Below are positions 1 to 9,648 of a stretch of DNA of 58,969 bases, in pieces. Each line of letters starts with the position of its first letter. Position 1 is the stretch's first letter. The translations under genes and the position numbers were made by a program. The notes under the pieces were generated by a model, which saw nothing but the letters and a program-made list of their open reading frames with translations, did not search any database and was not told where the DNA came from. The DNA comes from Acidobacteriota bacterium (lineage in GTDB: Bacteria; Acidobacteriota; Terriglobia; Terriglobales; Acidobacteriaceae), in assembly GCA_003224905.1 (NCBI GenBank), contig QIAA01000166.1, forward strand, positions 1 through 58,969, written 5' to 3'.

Positions 1-432
1 CAACTCACGTTCTGCGGCTGCGTTGTCGCCGAGTTGCGATGACGTTAAGCCCAAGAAATAGCGGGCGAAGCCGGCAGAATGCGTATGCGGATATTGAGTC
101 ACGATCTGCTCGAACTGCTTGTGCGCCTGAGTGGCTCGTTCCTTGGAAGAGATAAAACTGGGAAAATCAGGCTGCGCCGGAGTGCCTTCCGGCTGGATCG
201 GGGTATCCAACGTGCGAACTGCCTGACTGAGCTTGGCACTTGCCTCCTGATCCTGCTGGTTGAGCCGATACAGAATGCCCAAAATCGCAGCGGCTAACAC
301 GATCACGACGACGCTGCCGATGATCAGCTTGCCCTTATGTTCCACAGTCCAATGGGCTGTGGCTTCCGCGGCTTCGATTGTGGCTCGGCTGAATCTATCT
401 TGTTTGAGCCGATGGCGAGTTTCTGCGCGCAC
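1..432 (-). CDS. Membrane-anchored TPR-like protein, YfgM type (partial, 3' end outside window)
   Basis: The reverse strand is open from a GTG at 430-432 to the window edge (144 codons, no stop), so the C-terminus is missing. The GTG is preceded by AGAAGGGAAG, a usable ribosome binding site. The protein has a basic cytoplasmic start (residues 1-40), one membrane segment at about 41-57 (LIIGSVVVIVLAAAILGIL), then a periplasmic part with the pattern AHKQFEQIVTQYPHT and ARYFLGLTSSQLGD, typical of tetratricopeptide helices. This architecture resembles YfgM, the ancillary SecYEG/BamB-linked protein, and other outer-membrane-assembly TPR proteins. The specific role is inferred from architecture only; a BamD/YbgF-like relative is equally possible. 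Confidence 0.75.
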   Translation of the reverse strand, partial: MRAETRHRLKQDRFSRATIEAAEATAHWTVEHKGKLIIGSVVVIVLAAAILGILYRLNQQDQEASAKLSQAVRTLDTPIQPEGTPAQPDFPSFISSKERATQAHKQFEQIVTQYPHTHSAGFARYFLGLTSSQLGDNAAAEREL

Positions 433-483
433 GAACTTCCCTTCTGAGCAGGTTATGTGCTGTTGAAAGCTCAGTCTAACAGG

Positions 484-515
484 CGAAAAACAAGAGCGTC
501 AAAAAGCGACGCTCT
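484..515 (-). terminator. Rho-independent terminator of the GNAT gene
   Basis: On the reverse strand AGAGCGTC (515-508), a 7-base loop and GACGCTCT (500-493) form a perfect 8-bp stem, followed by TGTTTTTCG, a good T-run. It lies about 55 bases after the stop of the reverse-strand acetyltransferase gene and before the GTG of the TPR-like gene, so it should separate the two transcripts. Confidence 0.75.
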
Positions 516-568
516 GATCAAGCCACGTTTCGCCTGACACTCATAGGCTACGGCTAACCGCAGAGTCT

Positions 569-1402
569 TCAGGCGGACTCGTTCGTTCCAAATGTCTTCG
601 CCATTGTTGCTTTGCTGTACGCTACGCGAAAACCGAGGCGCTCGGCATTGCGCTGCGATGTTGTTCCGCCCTGCGTAACAATGACAGCATATTCGCAACC
701 GGCGCGCGCGGCTGCGGCCATACGGGTTTGAAGTATCACAGTCTGCAGGCCGCGACGGCGGAATTCGGGGAGCGTACCTGCTCCGAATAATGCGAAGATG
801 CGGTGTTCAGGGATGATCAGTCCTGCGCCGCACGCCACGCAACGACCTTCCACTTCGGCGACGAAGGGCAGAGCGCCTTGCATCTGAAACAACGCCGTGA
901 GCGCTTCGCGAATGTTCTCCGGCGCATTTCCCTCCGGGAAGAAGCTGCGCACGACGACATCCGCAAAGAGATCTGCTTCCTCTGGCTTTCCGGGACGGAT
1001 GCGTGCGTCCGCGAGCTTAACGTCACCGGTTCTCATGTCGTCCAGTTTGCGGTAGAGCACTTGATTCAACTCCCAGATCGCGTATCCTCGTTGCTTCAGC
1101 AACTCGAGCAATGAGAGGTCATTCAATGGAGACACGTCGACTTGGGCGGCTGCGCCTCGCGAGCGGTAGAACTCTTCGACGCGGTCAAGATCTGTAGTGG
1201 AAACTTTGCCGTCGAAGCCCAGCGCAATCGCGCGCCCAATGGGCGATCCCACGCCTGCGAACACCATGTGACCACCGCAGATTTCCTCGTATGCGGCGCC
1301 AATCTCGGGATGAAGCTTTTGATACAGCTGAGCGTAGCGGACCTGCGGTATTTCCTCCGCCGACTCAGTTCGACGAGCGAATTCCTTATCCACAAATTGC
1401 AT
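569..1402 (-). CDS. GNAT-family N-acetyltransferase
   Basis: A 277-residue protein starting MQFVDKEF. The frame is open further upstream, but this ATG is preceded by AAAGGAAATTCAC and the upstream residues are basic and unlike a protein start. The C-terminal half has the GNAT fold signature: strand VACGAGLIIPEHRIFALFG, then the acetyl-CoA pyrophosphate loop in LPEFRRRGLQTVIL (about residues 207-220), then the late NAERLGFRVAYSKATM segment seen in many GNATs. The N-terminal half (about 1-120) is a degenerate first GNAT-like lobe, as in two-domain family members. The substrate cannot be read from sequence. It is followed by a strong terminator, so it is probably monocistronic. Confidence 0.85.
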   Translation of the reverse strand: MQFVDKEFARRTESAEEIPQVRYAQLYQKLHPEIGAAYEEICGGHMVFAGVGSPIGRAIALGFDGKVSTTDLDRVEEFYRSRGAAAQVDVSPLNDLSLLELLKQRGYAIWELNQVLYRKLDDMRTGDVKLADARIRPGKPEEADLFADVVVRSFFPEGNAPENIREALTALFQMQGALPFVAEVEGRCVACGAGLIIPEHRIFALFGAGTLPEFRRRGLQTVILQTRMAAAARAGCEYAVIVTQGGTTSQRNAERLGFRVAYSKATMAKTFGTNESA

Positions 1403-1572
1403 GTGAATTTCCTTTCTAAATTTGAAGGAGAAAACTCTTGCGCGCACACTTAAGCGCGCAGCTTAAGAGCGGAAAGTTCCGCGGATTAAAGGACGGCGGT
1501 CATAAGCAGCGTTGAAAGACTAGCGCAAATGGGAAATTGTTTACAAGCATTTTGAAGAAGCAAAAATCTTAA

Positions 1573-1650
1573 ACCGCAAAGTTCGCAAAGAAAACCGCAA
1601 AGGACGCGAAGCACAATCTACAATCAACAATCTGCAATCTAGAATTTCTA
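1573..1650. repeat. Dispersed intergenic repeat: CCGCAAAG doublet plus CAATC-type tandem tract
   Basis: Two related 18-mers lie at 1573-1590 (ACCGCAAAGTTCGCAAAG) and 1594-1611 (ACCGCAAAGGACGCGAAG), 21 bases apart. They are followed at 1613-1650 by a short tandem tract built on CAATCTACAATCAACAATC that runs into the htrA stop codon. The first motif recurs at 58731-58768, so it is a dispersed intergenic element rather than a local accident. Confidence 0.7.
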
Positions 1651-2787
1651 GACCTGCTGCTTTGCTTCTCCCAACGTGACGTCCACATCCATTTTTCGCT
1701 TGCCGCGATAAATGGTAATGCGGACCGTGTCGCCGGAACGATGGTTATTCATGACCTGACTTAGATCCTGCTGGTCCTGAACCTCATGTCCGTCGATTGC
1801 GACGATCAGATCGCCACCTACGGTAATCGGAATATTGCCGATGTATGCGCGCTCATTGCCACCGCGCAAGCCGGCGTGTTCCGCGGCCCCGCCGGGCAGC
1901 ACCTGAACGATGAGCAACCCAGAATCGGCGGCCAGGCCCATCTGGTCGGCAAGCTCGGGAGTTATGGGAATCGTGCGCACCCCCAGCGCGGGACGGCGCA
2001 CGCGGCCGAGCGTGACCAGGTCATTCAGTACCGCCTTCGCAGTGTTAATCGGGATGGCAAAACCGATACCAGCGCTTTGCCCAACATTCGATGCGATCAG
2101 AGTATTGATGCCGATCACTTCACCGTGCCAGTTAAGCAGCGGTCCGCCTGAATTGCCAGGATTGATTGCCGCATCGGTTTGAATTGCTTCGTCAATCGTC
2201 ATCCCGTCAGGCTCCTGCACCGAGCGGATCGAACTCACAATTCCGTTTGTCAAGGTTCCAGATAACCCAAACGGATTTCCAATCGCGTACACTTTTTGGC
2301 CAATCTGCAGGTTGCGTGAATCACCCAGCACCATAGGAGTCAAATCAGGCGCTTTAATCTGAATTACCGCGAGATCGTGGGAACGATCGTTGCCGACCAC
2401 CGTGGCGCGATATTTTTTGCGATTGTGCAGCGTAACCTCAACCTGCCGGGCATCCGCGATCACGTGATAATTCGTAAGAATATGGCCTTCCTTGTCGATG
2501 ATGAACCCTGACCCCTGCCCCTCCTGTGGTACCAGGCCATAGAAGAAATCGAAGGCTACCGCTCTGGAAGTGATGTTGACCACCGAGTCGATGTTCTTGC
2601 GATAGACAGTAATGTTGTTCTGCTCCTCGTTGTCGAGGGGACCCCCTCCCGCCGCTTCGGTGATCTCGACTTTGCTCGGGCGTCCCAGCCAATTCGTGGG
2701 GTGCATGCGGCCTGAGCGATAGGTCGTGAAATAGAAGAAGGCACCGGCAAGAACGGCAGCGAGAAGGAGTGGACGTGCAAGCTTCAT
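1648..2787 (-). CDS. HtrA/DegQ-type periplasmic serine protease with PDZ domain
   Basis: A 379-residue trypsin-fold protease of envelope quality control. The N-terminus is a signal anchor (residues 4-21). The catalytic triad is visible: His108 in TNYHVIAD, Asp138 in RSHDLAVIQI and Ser213 in NPGNSGGPLLN. The substrate-binding strand VGQSAGIGFAIPI follows. A single PDZ domain occupies about residues 265-372, with the carboxylate loop region PALGVRT and the IVAIDGHEV strand. One PDZ and an uncleaved anchor suggest a DegS/HtrA-like rather than DegP-like layout. The start is the ATG at 2785-2787, with AAGG about ten bases upstream. It degrades or senses misfolded periplasmic proteins; the actual target is unknown. 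Confidence 0.93.
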   Translation of the reverse strand: MKLARPLLLAAVLAGAFFYFTTYRSGRMHPTNWLGRPSKVEITEAAGGGPLDNEEQNNITVYRKNIDSVVNITSRAVAFDFFYGLVPQEGQGSGFIIDKEGHILTNYHVIADARQVEVTLHNRKKYRATVVGNDRSHDLAVIQIKAPDLTPMVLGDSRNLQIGQKVYAIGNPFGLSGTLTNGIVSSIRSVQEPDGMTIDEAIQTDAAINPGNSGGPLLNWHGEVIGINTLIASNVGQSAGIGFAIPINTAKAVLNDLVTLGRVRRPALGVRTIPITPELADQMGLAADSGLLIVQVLPGGAAEHAGLRGGNERAYIGNIPITVGGDLIVAIDGHEVQDQQDLSQVMNNHRSGDTVRITIYRGKRKMDVDVTLGEAKQQV

Positions 2788-4885
<2,098 letters not shown>

Positions 4886-4924
4886 ATCGAAACCTCGCCC
4901 TGAATTCTCGTCGCGAAAACCTGG

Positions 4925-4958
4925 GCGGGGTGGAGATCTTCCACCCCGCGCTGTTTTT
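4925..4958 (+). terminator. Strong rho-independent terminator of gdhA
   Basis: GCGGGGTGGA (4925-4934), loop GATCT and TCCACCCCGC (4940-4949) make a perfect 10-bp stem, followed by GCTGTTTTT. It sits 40 bases after the gdhA stop codon. Confidence 0.88.
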
Positions 4959-5050
4959 CGGGAAGCTCCGTTCAATGACGGGTTTTTCTGTCGCTGTGAT
5001 CATCTGCACGGCGTACACTGTCGCAAACTTTGTGCGATTGGAGCGTGCAC

Positions 5051-5485
5051 ATGAGAACTATCGTTCCGGCAGCTTTGTTGCTTGCGGCGTCATTGGTGGC
5101 CGCTCAAAGTGATTCCAGTGTCGCAGCCAAAATCACCGCTCTCGAGAAGGCCTGGAATCAGGCCTACAAGGCGGCCGACCGGCGCGCGCTGGATGCGATC
5201 CTGGACAACCATATTGTGCTGATTAACGATGATGGCAGCGCGCCGACCAAAGCTGAGTTTCTAGAAAGCCTGACACCTAGTAATTCTCAAGAGCAGCAAG
5301 TCACACCCGAATCGATTACCGTGCACGTATTCGGAGATGTCGCAATCGCGACAGGCGTATTCCAGGCCAAAGGCGTGGAGAAGGGAAAACGCTATTCACG
5401 GCGCGACCGTTTCGTGGATACCTGGTTGCGTAAAGGAGAAAACTGGGTCTGTATCGGAACTAATGCGACCCCGATTCTTCACTGA
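5051..5485 (+). CDS. Secreted NTF2-like / DUF4440 (SnoaL-like) protein
   Basis: A 144-residue protein with a short signal peptide (MRTIVPAALLLAASLVAAQS), so probably exported to the periplasm. The mature part has the NTF2-like cone-fold pattern of DUF4440 proteins: an N-terminal helix ALEKAWNQAYKAADRRALDAIL, strand HIVLINDDG, and strands AIATGVFQAKG, RFVDTWLRKGENWVCIGTNATP. Such proteins are ketosteroid-isomerase-like scaffolds with diverse, mostly unknown roles. The start at 5051 is chosen because the signal peptide begins there; the frame remains open for seven more codons upstream. Confidence 0.8.
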   Translation: MRTIVPAALLLAASLVAAQSDSSVAAKITALEKAWNQAYKAADRRALDAILDNHIVLINDDGSAPTKAEFLESLTPSNSQEQQVTPESITVHVFGDVAIATGVFQAKGVEKGKRYSRRDRFVDTWLRKGENWVCIGTNATPILH

Positions 5486-5617
5486 AGAAGTCGCCCGTTG
5501 CGGTAAAACGGTCCAACTGTTGTGTTTCCCCTAAGGATCGATAATAGGCAAAGACAACTGGTTACTTTGTTATCCTGCGTATGGCTGCCCGCAGTGTCGA
5601 CTAGATCGCTTTGAGAA

Positions 5618-6988
5618 ATGGCAGATCGTCAAAAACATCTCGGCCTGTTCACTGATCTTTACGAACTCACCATGGCCGCGGCGTATTTCGAAAACCAGTT
5701 CACCGCAAAAGCCAGCTTCGAATTATTCGTGCGTTCCCTGCCGCGGGAGCGCAGTTTCCTTCTGACTGCCGGCCTTGAGCAGGCATTGGAATATCTGGAG
5801 AACGTGCGCTTCGGTGAGGAGGAGATCGAATATCTCCGGCGACAGCCTGTCTTTGGGCACATCAGCGATGGCTTCTTCGACTATCTCAGAGATTTCCGGT
5901 TCACGGGCGAGGTCTGGGCAGTTCCCGAGGGAACGCCGGTTTTTGGCGAAGAACCTTTGTTAAGAGTCACAGCCCCCATAATCCAGGCGCAAGTCATCGA
6001 GACATTCCTTCTCTCGTCCTTGACCTTCCAGACCATGATTGCTTCTAAAGCGGCGCGTGTGGTCGAAGCGGCGGAGCGCAGAAACGTGGTGGAATTCGGA
6101 TCACGCCGGGCGCACGGTCCCGGGGCGGGTTTGCTGGCGGCACGCGCTGCTTACATTGGAGGATGCGCAGGAACCTCAAATGTCGAAGCGGGGCGCCGCT
6201 TCGGTATACCGGTCTTCGGCACGATGGCGCATTCGTTTGTGATGGCGTACGCGAAGGAGGAAGAAGCATTCCAGCGCTTCCAGCAGCTTTTTCCGGAACA
6301 TGGCGTATTGCTCATTGATACGTACGATACGCTGGCTGCAATCGACAAGATCATTCAAAAGAAGCTGCATCCGACTGCGGTCCGCCTGGACAGCGGGGAC
6401 CTTCTGGATCTTGCGACCCGCGTGCGGCAGAAGCTGGATCAGGCGGGGCTGAACCAGACTCGCATCTTCGCCAGTGGCGATCTCAATGAGTTCACTATTG
6501 CAGATTTGCTGGCGCGAGGTGCGCCAATTGACGCGTTCGGCGTCGGGACAGCGTTGGCGACTTCGAAAGATGCTCCAACACTCGGCGGCGTCTACAAGCT
6601 GGTTGATCTCGAGTCGGAAACGGGCATCGTGTACCGCGCTAAGTTCAGCGAGGAAAAGACCACCTATCCTGGCCCGAAGCAGATATTCCGTTTTCCTGAC
6701 GGGGCGGGAACTTACCGGCACGACATTATCGGACGCCAGAGCGAAAAGTACTCCGACGCGGTAGGTTTGCTTGAACTGGTAATGCGAGATGGGAAACGAA
6801 TCGCGCCTTCTCCATGCATTGAAGACATTCAGAAGCGCGCGAGTGAGGAACTAAAAAAAATTCCTGCCACGTGCCGGCGTCTCCGCGACGCGACACCATA
6901 CCCGGTTATGTTCAGCAAAGAATTGGAAAACCTACTGGCGACTGTTCGTCAACAGACTCTGAAGGTCGCCGAAGCAGAGTACTCGTAA
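5618..6988 (+). CDS. pncB: Nicotinate phosphoribosyltransferase
   Basis: Converts nicotinate plus PRPP (ATP-assisted) to nicotinate mononucleotide in the Preiss-Handler NAD salvage pathway. The 456-residue protein begins FTDLYELTMAAAYF, the N-terminal signature of the family. It also carries EFGSRRAHGPGAGLLAARAAYIGGCAGTSN (two short motifs, about residues 158-187), GTMAHSFVMAY with the active-site histidine, and the phosphate-binding barrel strands RLDSGDL, IFASGDLNE and FGVGTALATS. Length and motifs fit the bacterial PncB2-like subtype. It stands alone between a plus-strand neighbour and the reverse-strand GH30 gene. Confidence 0.95.
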   Translation: MADRQKHLGLFTDLYELTMAAAYFENQFTAKASFELFVRSLPRERSFLLTAGLEQALEYLENVRFGEEEIEYLRRQPVFGHISDGFFDYLRDFRFTGEVWAVPEGTPVFGEEPLLRVTAPIIQAQVIETFLLSSLTFQTMIASKAARVVEAAERRNVVEFGSRRAHGPGAGLLAARAAYIGGCAGTSNVEAGRRFGIPVFGTMAHSFVMAYAKEEEAFQRFQQLFPEHGVLLIDTYDTLAAIDKIIQKKLHPTAVRLDSGDLLDLATRVRQKLDQAGLNQTRIFASGDLNEFTIADLLARGAPIDAFGVGTALATSKDAPTLGGVYKLVDLESETGIVYRAKFSEEKTTYPGPKQIFRFPDGAGTYRHDIIGRQSEKYSDAVGLLELVMRDGKRIAPSPCIEDIQKRASEELKKIPATCRRLRDATPYPVMFSKELENLLATVRQQTLKVAEAEYS

Positions 6989-7040
6989 TTTTCGCAACGG
7001 TGCATTCTTGATAATTTGTGCCCGGTGACTGCGAGATGAA

Positions 7041-8465
7041 TCAGGTCCATCCCAGTGTGGCCATCGAATCCTCTTTCATGGCAACTTCAGCGGCCATTCC
7101 AGCAATCTGTACCGCAACTGTCCTGGAAGCCCCGCGATTTGTTACTACCAGCGCTTTGCTGCCATCGGGATTCTGCACGGCGATGTGATCCAAATCCGGC
7201 AGGCTGCTGCGGGAATCAAACCGTTGCGCTCCGCGCCGGATGATACGCGAGAAATGGGCTAACGCCCAATACTGCCCGCTGCGGGTAATCTCTCTGGTTT
7301 GCGAATGGATGGTCAGCGTCCCGCCGCAGGAAAACGGACCTATGTTCGGCTTGCCGTGTTCGTCGAGCGCCAGATTCCAGGCGGTGATTGACTGGCACCA
7401 GTTACGCAGGGCGGCAGTAAAAGTCTGCCCCCAATTCGCCCAGTCGGTTAAATAATCCGGGCTGGTATAGTCGGGCCCGCCTTCGGTCCAATGCATTTCC
7501 GCATCAGGGTGAGCATCGTGGACCTTGCCCATCATTTCCGGCTCACCGACATAGCCATGCCAGGCCACGGCTTTGGCATATTGGCGCAGCTTGGGATCAT
7601 CGAGTTCACAGATCGCCCGGCCCCAAAGATTGTAGTTGTGATCGAGAATCCAGACTGCGGTGCCCGGGTGCTTCTCGCGAAGCAGCGGTCCCAGGTATTT
7701 AGAAACAAATTCGATCTCGTATTCCTGCGGCCAAAGGCAGGCTGGCATCCTGCCATCCTGGTCGGTGTCGACTTCGTTTTGCGGCGTGACGGCCTGAATC
7801 GGCACTCCCGCGGCCGCGTAGGCGTCGAGGAACTTTGAGAAATACTGCGCGTACTGGCGCAGATAGTGCCTGCGCATGGACCCACCCAGCATTGAGCCGC
7901 CGGATTTCATCCATCCCGGAGGACTCCAGGGGCTGGCGAAGAGAAACAAATCCGGATTCTGCTGCCGGACCTGGCGCAGAATTGGGAGAATATATTCCCC
8001 ATCGTGATCAATCGAGAAGTGGGTCAACTCCGGATCGGGATCTCCCTCGTCATAACTGTAGACTCGGGTTGAGTAATCACTTGCGCCGACACAGGTCCGG
8101 CAGACGTTGAGGCCCATTTGTGAGGGATGAAAGAGTTCGTGAAACAGCTGTTCGCGCGACGCCGAGGACAACTGGTTGAGCACATAACATGCCGCATCGG
8201 TAAGTGCAGCACCAAAGCCCAGGATCGGCTGGAACTTAGAATCAGCATTGAGCAAGATGGCTTGCTCGGAAACTTTTGGGGAAGCCGGACGCCACGAGAT
8301 CGGCGGCGCCGACGCAAAGCGCTGGTTGGCATCTGTAATCCAGACACGGATTTGACCTGATGCACCGGATCTGTCTCCCCCTGGGAGACCAAAAGACTTG
8401 ACGCCTGTAGCTGCAGCCAATTCCAGGGCTGAAAGCTTTACAAATTGCCGGCGGGTCGTTTTCAT
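7041..8465 (-). CDS. Glycoside hydrolase family 30 (glucosylceramidase-like / beta-1,6-glucanase-like), Tat-exported
   Basis: A 474-residue exported glycosidase. The N-terminus has a twin-arginine signal (TTRRQFVKLSALELAAA). The GH30 (beta/alpha)8 barrel shows the family start ILGFGAALTDAACY (about 81-94), SPPGWMKSGG, the acid/base Glu231 in VTPQNEVD and the nucleophile Glu328 in HWTEGGPDY. The C-terminal beta-sandwich (about 395-474, ending GWT) is also typical. GH30 members cleave beta-1,6-glucan, glucosylceramide or related beta-glucosides. The divergent neighbour is a GH16 glucanase, which favours a beta-glucan substrate such as fungal wall polymer. The substrate assignment is inference. 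Confidence 0.93.
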   Translation of the reverse strand: MKTTRRQFVKLSALELAAATGVKSFGLPGGDRSGASGQIRVWITDANQRFASAPPISWRPASPKVSEQAILLNADSKFQPILGFGAALTDAACYVLNQLSSASREQLFHELFHPSQMGLNVCRTCVGASDYSTRVYSYDEGDPDPELTHFSIDHDGEYILPILRQVRQQNPDLFLFASPWSPPGWMKSGGSMLGGSMRRHYLRQYAQYFSKFLDAYAAAGVPIQAVTPQNEVDTDQDGRMPACLWPQEYEIEFVSKYLGPLLREKHPGTAVWILDHNYNLWGRAICELDDPKLRQYAKAVAWHGYVGEPEMMGKVHDAHPDAEMHWTEGGPDYTSPDYLTDWANWGQTFTAALRNWCQSITAWNLALDEHGKPNIGPFSCGGTLTIHSQTREITRSGQYWALAHFSRIIRRGAQRFDSRSSLPDLDHIAVQNPDGSKALVVTNRGASRTVAVQIAGMAAEVAMKEDSMATLGWT

Positions 8466-8576
8466 CAGCGCAGAAGAATAGCACCCATCCCATGATTGCG
8501 AAGCTATGCGTCAGTCTATGTATTCCACCGGCCTCTGTGGCTCCGGTTGGTTGACTGGTACACTCTGGTTCGCGGA

Positions 8577-9413
8577 ATGAAGATGAGAAAGTCCCAGCTT
8601 ACAAGGTTGTTCAGAGTCGTACTTTTCGCCTTGCCGCTTTATGCTCAGGCGCCTGCGTCAAAGCCGCACTGGGTTTTGTCCTGGAGCGATGAATTCAACC
8701 TGCTGAATGGCTCGACCGTAGACCGCACGAGATGGACGCCTCAAGCCGGCGGCAATGGCTGGGGAAATCACGAACTGGAGTACTACACCAATCGCTTGAA
8801 AAATGTTTATATCAAAGACGGAAACCTGGTAATCGTGGCGCGGCGGGAGAAATACAAGGGCGCGGACAAGGTGACGCGCAGCTACACGTCCGCCAGGTTG
8901 CAAACCAAACGGAAATTTTCGCAAGCCTATGGCCGCTTCGAAGCGCGCATCAAACTGCCCTACGGTCAAGGAATATGGCCGGCGTTCTGGCTACTGGGCA
9001 ATGATATGGACAAGGTTGACTGGCCCGATTGCGGCGAGATCGACATCATGGAAAACGTCGGCCATGAACGTTCGGCGGTGCATGGGACCATTCATGGGCC
9101 AGGATATAGCGGTGGAGGCGGCATTTCCGCAACCTACACCTTAGCTGGGCAACGGAGATTCTCTGATGCTTTCCACGTTTTCGCTGTGGAGTGGGAGCCG
9201 AACGCGATTCGTTTCTACGTTGATAAGGATCTCTATGCGACTCGCACACCTGCAGACCTGCCCGCCGGGAAGAAATGGGTTTTCGATCACCCTTCCTTCA
9301 TCTTGCTGAATCTGGCGGTCGGGGGTGACTGGCCTAAGTATCCCGACCGCTCCACAGTGTTCCCGCAAACCATGCTGGTGGATTATGTGCGCGTGTACCA
9401 GCGAACCCAGTAG
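8577..9413 (+). CDS. Glycoside hydrolase family 16 (laminarinase / beta-1,3-glucanase-like), secreted
   Basis: A 278-residue secreted endo-beta-glucanase. The start at 8577 gives a signal peptide (MKMRKSQLTRLFRVVLFALPLYAQ); the longer frame upstream would place 27 unlikely residues ahead of it, and ATG 8583 is an alternative. The jelly-roll fold of GH16 is shown by WSDEFN, GGNGWGNHELEYYT, YGRFEARIKLP, and the catalytic motif GEIDIMENVG with nucleophile Glu154, Asp156 and acid/base Glu159 (numbering from 8577). The extra Met in EIDIME is characteristic of the laminarinase/1,3-glucanase branch. It is divergent from the GH30 gene and upstream of a TonB receptor, consistent with a small beta-glucan utilisation locus. 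Confidence 0.93.
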   Translation: MKMRKSQLTRLFRVVLFALPLYAQAPASKPHWVLSWSDEFNLLNGSTVDRTRWTPQAGGNGWGNHELEYYTNRLKNVYIKDGNLVIVARREKYKGADKVTRSYTSARLQTKRKFSQAYGRFEARIKLPYGQGIWPAFWLLGNDMDKVDWPDCGEIDIMENVGHERSAVHGTIHGPGYSGGGGISATYTLAGQRRFSDAFHVFAVEWEPNAIRFYVDKDLYATRTPADLPAGKKWVFDHPSFILLNLAVGGDWPKYPDRSTVFPQTMLVDYVRVYQRTQ

Positions 9414-9648
9414 CCCGTGGTTTTGCCCTTTGTACGGTCATAGTACGTTTCTTGGTGTTGATGTTCAGGTTAGGCAATGAGAGGCCAGTTCAGCGCTGCT
9501 ATACGAAAGTAGTACTATTGACCCCACCGACTGCATAACAGATTTCGACTACTTTTCTCGCATACAATGCATGCCCATCGTGGGTGATTGTGGCCGGAGT
9601 GGTGTCACGCCTGACTGCAAGTCCTTCTAACCTGAGCTGGAGGCAAAC

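Noticed and set aside
9541..9570. Promoter TTCGAC / TACAAT before the TonB receptor
   Set aside because: Spacing between the two boxes is 13 bases, too short for sigma-70; not listed as a feature.
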